A DNA stretch of 15,467 bases from Balneolales bacterium (GTDB lineage Bacteria; Bacteroidota; Rhodothermia; Balneolales; Natronogracilivirgulaceae): assembly GCA_007133995.1 (NCBI GenBank), contig SLLP01000159.1:1-15467 (forward strand), given 5' to 3'. The notes beneath the pieces were generated by a model, which saw only the letters and a program-made list of their open reading frames with translations, searched no databases and had not been told where the DNA came from. Made by a program: the position numbers and the translations under genes. Shown piece after piece: positions 13,730-15,467 of the stretch (the stretch's first letter is position 1; each line of letters begins with the position of its first letter).

Positions 13730-13980
13730 CAGCGGATTATTGGCAGCGTTGAATAGGAATCATCACAAAATAAACAAAAAAACGATGTAAGGATTTGGTG
13801 AAAAGGTGCTCTAATAAGCAACTATTCGTTGAGAGTGGCGCACCAGGGTTTCTTGTGGCAAGACTGGATGAAGCGGTTGAACGTCTTCATCTGATACCGC
13901 GGAAATGAGTTGGTGCGCATCCTCCCGAAACCGGGGCATGTGGATGCATGTGGTCCGGTTGGTTTGCCGGCAAGTCAGTG
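13730..13980. other. Structured spacer between lon and rluD, with overlapping small frames
   Basis: This 251-bp gap separates lon from rluD on the minus strand. It has an 8-bp perfect inverted repeat (GCGCACCA 13838-13845, TGGTGCGC 13911-13918) enclosing a TCTTG/CAAGA hairpin (13851-13863, 3-nt loop) and a GATGAAG/CTTCATC hairpin (13867-13891). Further left in minus-strand reading is an AACCGG/CCGGTT pair (13929-13934 and 13955-13960) and a direct repeat of GCATGTGG (13936-13943, 13946-13953). Two overlapping minus-strand frames are open: 13822-13920 (32 codons, start MRTNSFPRYQ, ending PWCATLNE) and 13811-13939 (42 codons, start MPRFREDAHQ). Neither product is recognisable. The first has GGGAGG directly against its ATG, too close for normal use. 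Possible readings are a small RNA, a lon 3' untranslated region, a dispersed repeat or a mobile-element remnant. Confidence 0.4.
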
Positions 13981-15467
13981 CTATTGTGATACCGTGCGCT
14001 TTTTGCCGGTGCGATCCTTGTTCTTTGAAATAGCAGCGGTCCTTGAGGATGAAAAACGGAGTGAACGGAAAATGTGAGGCAGTGTTTCAGAAATGTGGTT
14101 TACACCTACAATCTGAAGGCCCTGTTTTACCTTTTCCGGGATCTCCTCCAGATCAGGGATATTTTCAGCTGGAATGATCACTTTGTTAATCTGCTTGCGC
14201 TGGGCGGCGAGAAGTTTTTCATTGAGGCCGCCGATGGCATAAATCTCACCGCGAAGCGTGAGTTCACCGGTTACCGCCACATCATGTCGAACCGGGACGT
14301 TGGATAGCAGGGAGATCATGGCCAGTGCAATACCCATTCCAGCACTGGGACCGTCTTTTGGTATGGCTCCTTCGGGGATATGCACATGGATCTCGTTTTT
14401 TTCAAAGAAATCCTCCGGCAGATCGAAGTCAGCTGCATGGGAGCGAATGTAGGTGAGGGCGGCCTGGGCCGACTCCTTCATTACATCGCCAAGCTGACCG
14501 GTCATGAGGAGCTTGTTCTTGCCGAACATCCGGGCGACATCAAGGTTGAGAATACTGCCACCGGTGTTGGTCCATGCAAGACCGTTGACACTTCCCACCT
14601 TGTCAATTTTCTCGAGTTCCCGATCCTTATACTTCTCCACTCCGAGAAATTCCCGGACCCGTTTCGGATTGATGGTTATACGTGAAATACGTTTGCCTTC
14701 TTTCTGCTCCTGCACTATCCTTTTTGCTACCTTGCGGCAAATGGAGGACAGATTCTGCTCCAGTACACGAACTCCGGCCTCGGAAGTATGCTTTTGGATG
14801 ACAAGACGTATGGCCTCATCCCTGAAATGAACTCGGGAAGGCACCAGACCGTGTGACTTCAGCAGCTTGGGTAAAAGATGCCGTTTTGCAATCTCGATCT
14901 TGTCATGCTCGAGGTAACCATGCAGCGGTATCACCTCCATCCTGTCAAGAAGGGCCGGCTGAATATGGCTTGCCACATTAGCCGTGGTAATGAACATGAC
15001 TTGCGAAAGATCAAAATCCAGATCCATGTAGTGATCATTAAAAGTATCATTCTGCTCCGGATCAAGCACTTCAAGAACGGCAGAAGAAGGATCGCCCCGC
15101 AGATCACGGCCAAGCTTGTCAATTTCATCCAGGATGATCACCGGATTCATTGTTCCGGCTTTTTTTATTGCCTGAATGATGCGTCCGGGCATGGAGCCGA
15201 TGTAGGTCTTGCGATGGCCACGTATTTCAGCTTCGTCACTTATTCCCCCAAGGGAAATACGGATCATTTTCCTGTTCATCGCATCAGCGATGGACTTTGC
15301 GAGACTGGTTTTTCCCGAGCCTGGCGGACCCACAAAGCACAGAATCTGACCGCGGATTTTTTTTACCAGGTTCAGGACTGCAATATACTCGAGAATGCGT
15401 TCCTTTGGTTTTTCAAGGCCGAAATGGTCCTTTTCAAGCGCCTCTTCCACCGCTTTGATTTCAAGCC
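13981..15467 (-). CDS. lon: ATP-dependent protease Lon (5' end outside window)
   Basis: Lon degrades misfolded and certain regulatory proteins in the cytoplasm, using an AAA+ ATPase and a Ser-Lys dyad protease in one chain. The window contains the C-terminal part, about 494 residues; the frame stays open to the right edge, so the N-terminal substrate-binding domain and true start lie outside. Counting from the GTG codon at 15450, the Walker A motif GPPGSGKTS is at 41-49, Walker B VIILDEID at 104-111, and the protease dyad is Ser369 in KDGPSAGMG and Lys412 in GLNEKLLAA. TGQLGDVMKES (317-327) is a further family block. The C-terminal tail (about 465-489) is basic and variable. GGSILNLD (297-304) differs slightly from the common GGExLxIE or GGDxLxIE just before the protease core. 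The gene precedes the structured spacer and rluD in the same direction. Confidence 0.97.
   Translation of the reverse strand, partial: LEIKAVEEALEKDHFGLEKPKERILEYIAVLNLVKKIRGQILCFVGPPGSGKTSLAKSIADAMNRKMIRISLGGISDEAEIRGHRKTYIGSMPGRIIQAIKKAGTMNPVIILDEIDKLGRDLRGDPSSAVLEVLDPEQNDTFNDHYMDLDFDLSQVMFITTANVASHIQPALLDRMEVIPLHGYLEHDKIEIAKRHLLPKLLKSHGLVPSRVHFRDEAIRLVIQKHTSEAGVRVLEQNLSSICRKVAKRIVQEQKEGKRISRITINPKRVREFLGVEKYKDRELEKIDKVGSVNGLAWTNTGGSILNLDVARMFGKNKLLMTGQLGDVMKESAQAALTYIRSHAADFDLPEDFFEKNEIHVHIPEGAIPKDGPSAGMGIALAMISLLSNVPVRHDVAVTGELTLRGEIYAIGGLNEKLLAAQRKQINKVIIPAENIPDLEEIPEKVKQGLQIVGVNHISETLPHIFRSLRFSSSRTAAISKNKDRTGKKRTVSQ

Noticed and set aside
13838..13918. tRNA gene in the cloverleaf-like spacer
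   Set aside because: There is no T-loop consensus, no conserved D-loop residues and no plausible anticodon arm on either strand, so the branched pairing is not a tRNA.

Overview
This window looks like a core, mostly housekeeping stretch of a chromosome from the Bacteroidota/Balneolota/Rhodothermota side of the bacterial tree. The best marker is a GldC-family protein (12291-12641), a family largely confined to that group. A UbiB-family kinase, a DUF502 membrane protein, a PhaR/phasin pair and a Memo-family protein beside it fit a Balneolales- or Rhodothermales-like organism, but the exact order is an inference. Base composition is moderate, intergenic spacers are AT-richer than genes, and Shine-Dalgarno sequences are weak or absent at most starts, as is common in this group. 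I see no tRNA, rRNA, insertion sequence, prophage or CRISPR array.

Layout, left to right. Positions 1-293 are a gene-free, AT-rich region with inverted repeats and DnaA-box-like 9-mers. It leads into dtd (D-aminoacyl-tRNA deacylase), whose stop overlaps the start of an alkaline-phosphatase-superfamily metalloenzyme of unknown substrate. That gene converges with and overlaps adk (adenylate kinase, minus strand). Divergent from adk is a polyhydroxyalkanoate module: a PhaR-type regulator followed by a phasin. A minus-strand pair follows, a UbiB/ABC1 kinase coupled by an ATGA overlap to a lysophospholipid-type acyltransferase. Plus-strand genes then encode a DUF502 membrane protein, a 2H phosphoesterase resembling cyclic phosphodiesterases, and glutamate dehydrogenase.

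The next block has a minus-strand winged-helix regulator divergent from nth (endonuclease III). nth is followed after 2 bp by a Memo-family protein with an N-terminal PqqD-like region. The right end is on the minus strand. Read in transcription order it is lon (5' end outside the window), a 251-bp spacer with unusual secondary structure and overlapping small ORFs, rluD (pseudouridine synthase), gldC, and a stand-alone response-regulator receiver whose 3' end overlaps the Memo gene by 47 bp.

Functions are mostly independent: translation quality control and RNA modification (dtd, rluD), nucleotide balance (adk), carbon storage (phaR, phasin), lipid metabolism (UbiB kinase, acyltransferase), nitrogen metabolism (gdh), DNA repair (nth) and proteolysis (lon). 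I see no clear new defence or mobile system. The places most worth a second look are the non-canonical C-terminus of Nth, the PqqD-like/Memo fusion, the structured spacer between lon and rluD, the small orphan metalloenzyme coupled to dtd, and the kinase-acyltransferase pair.
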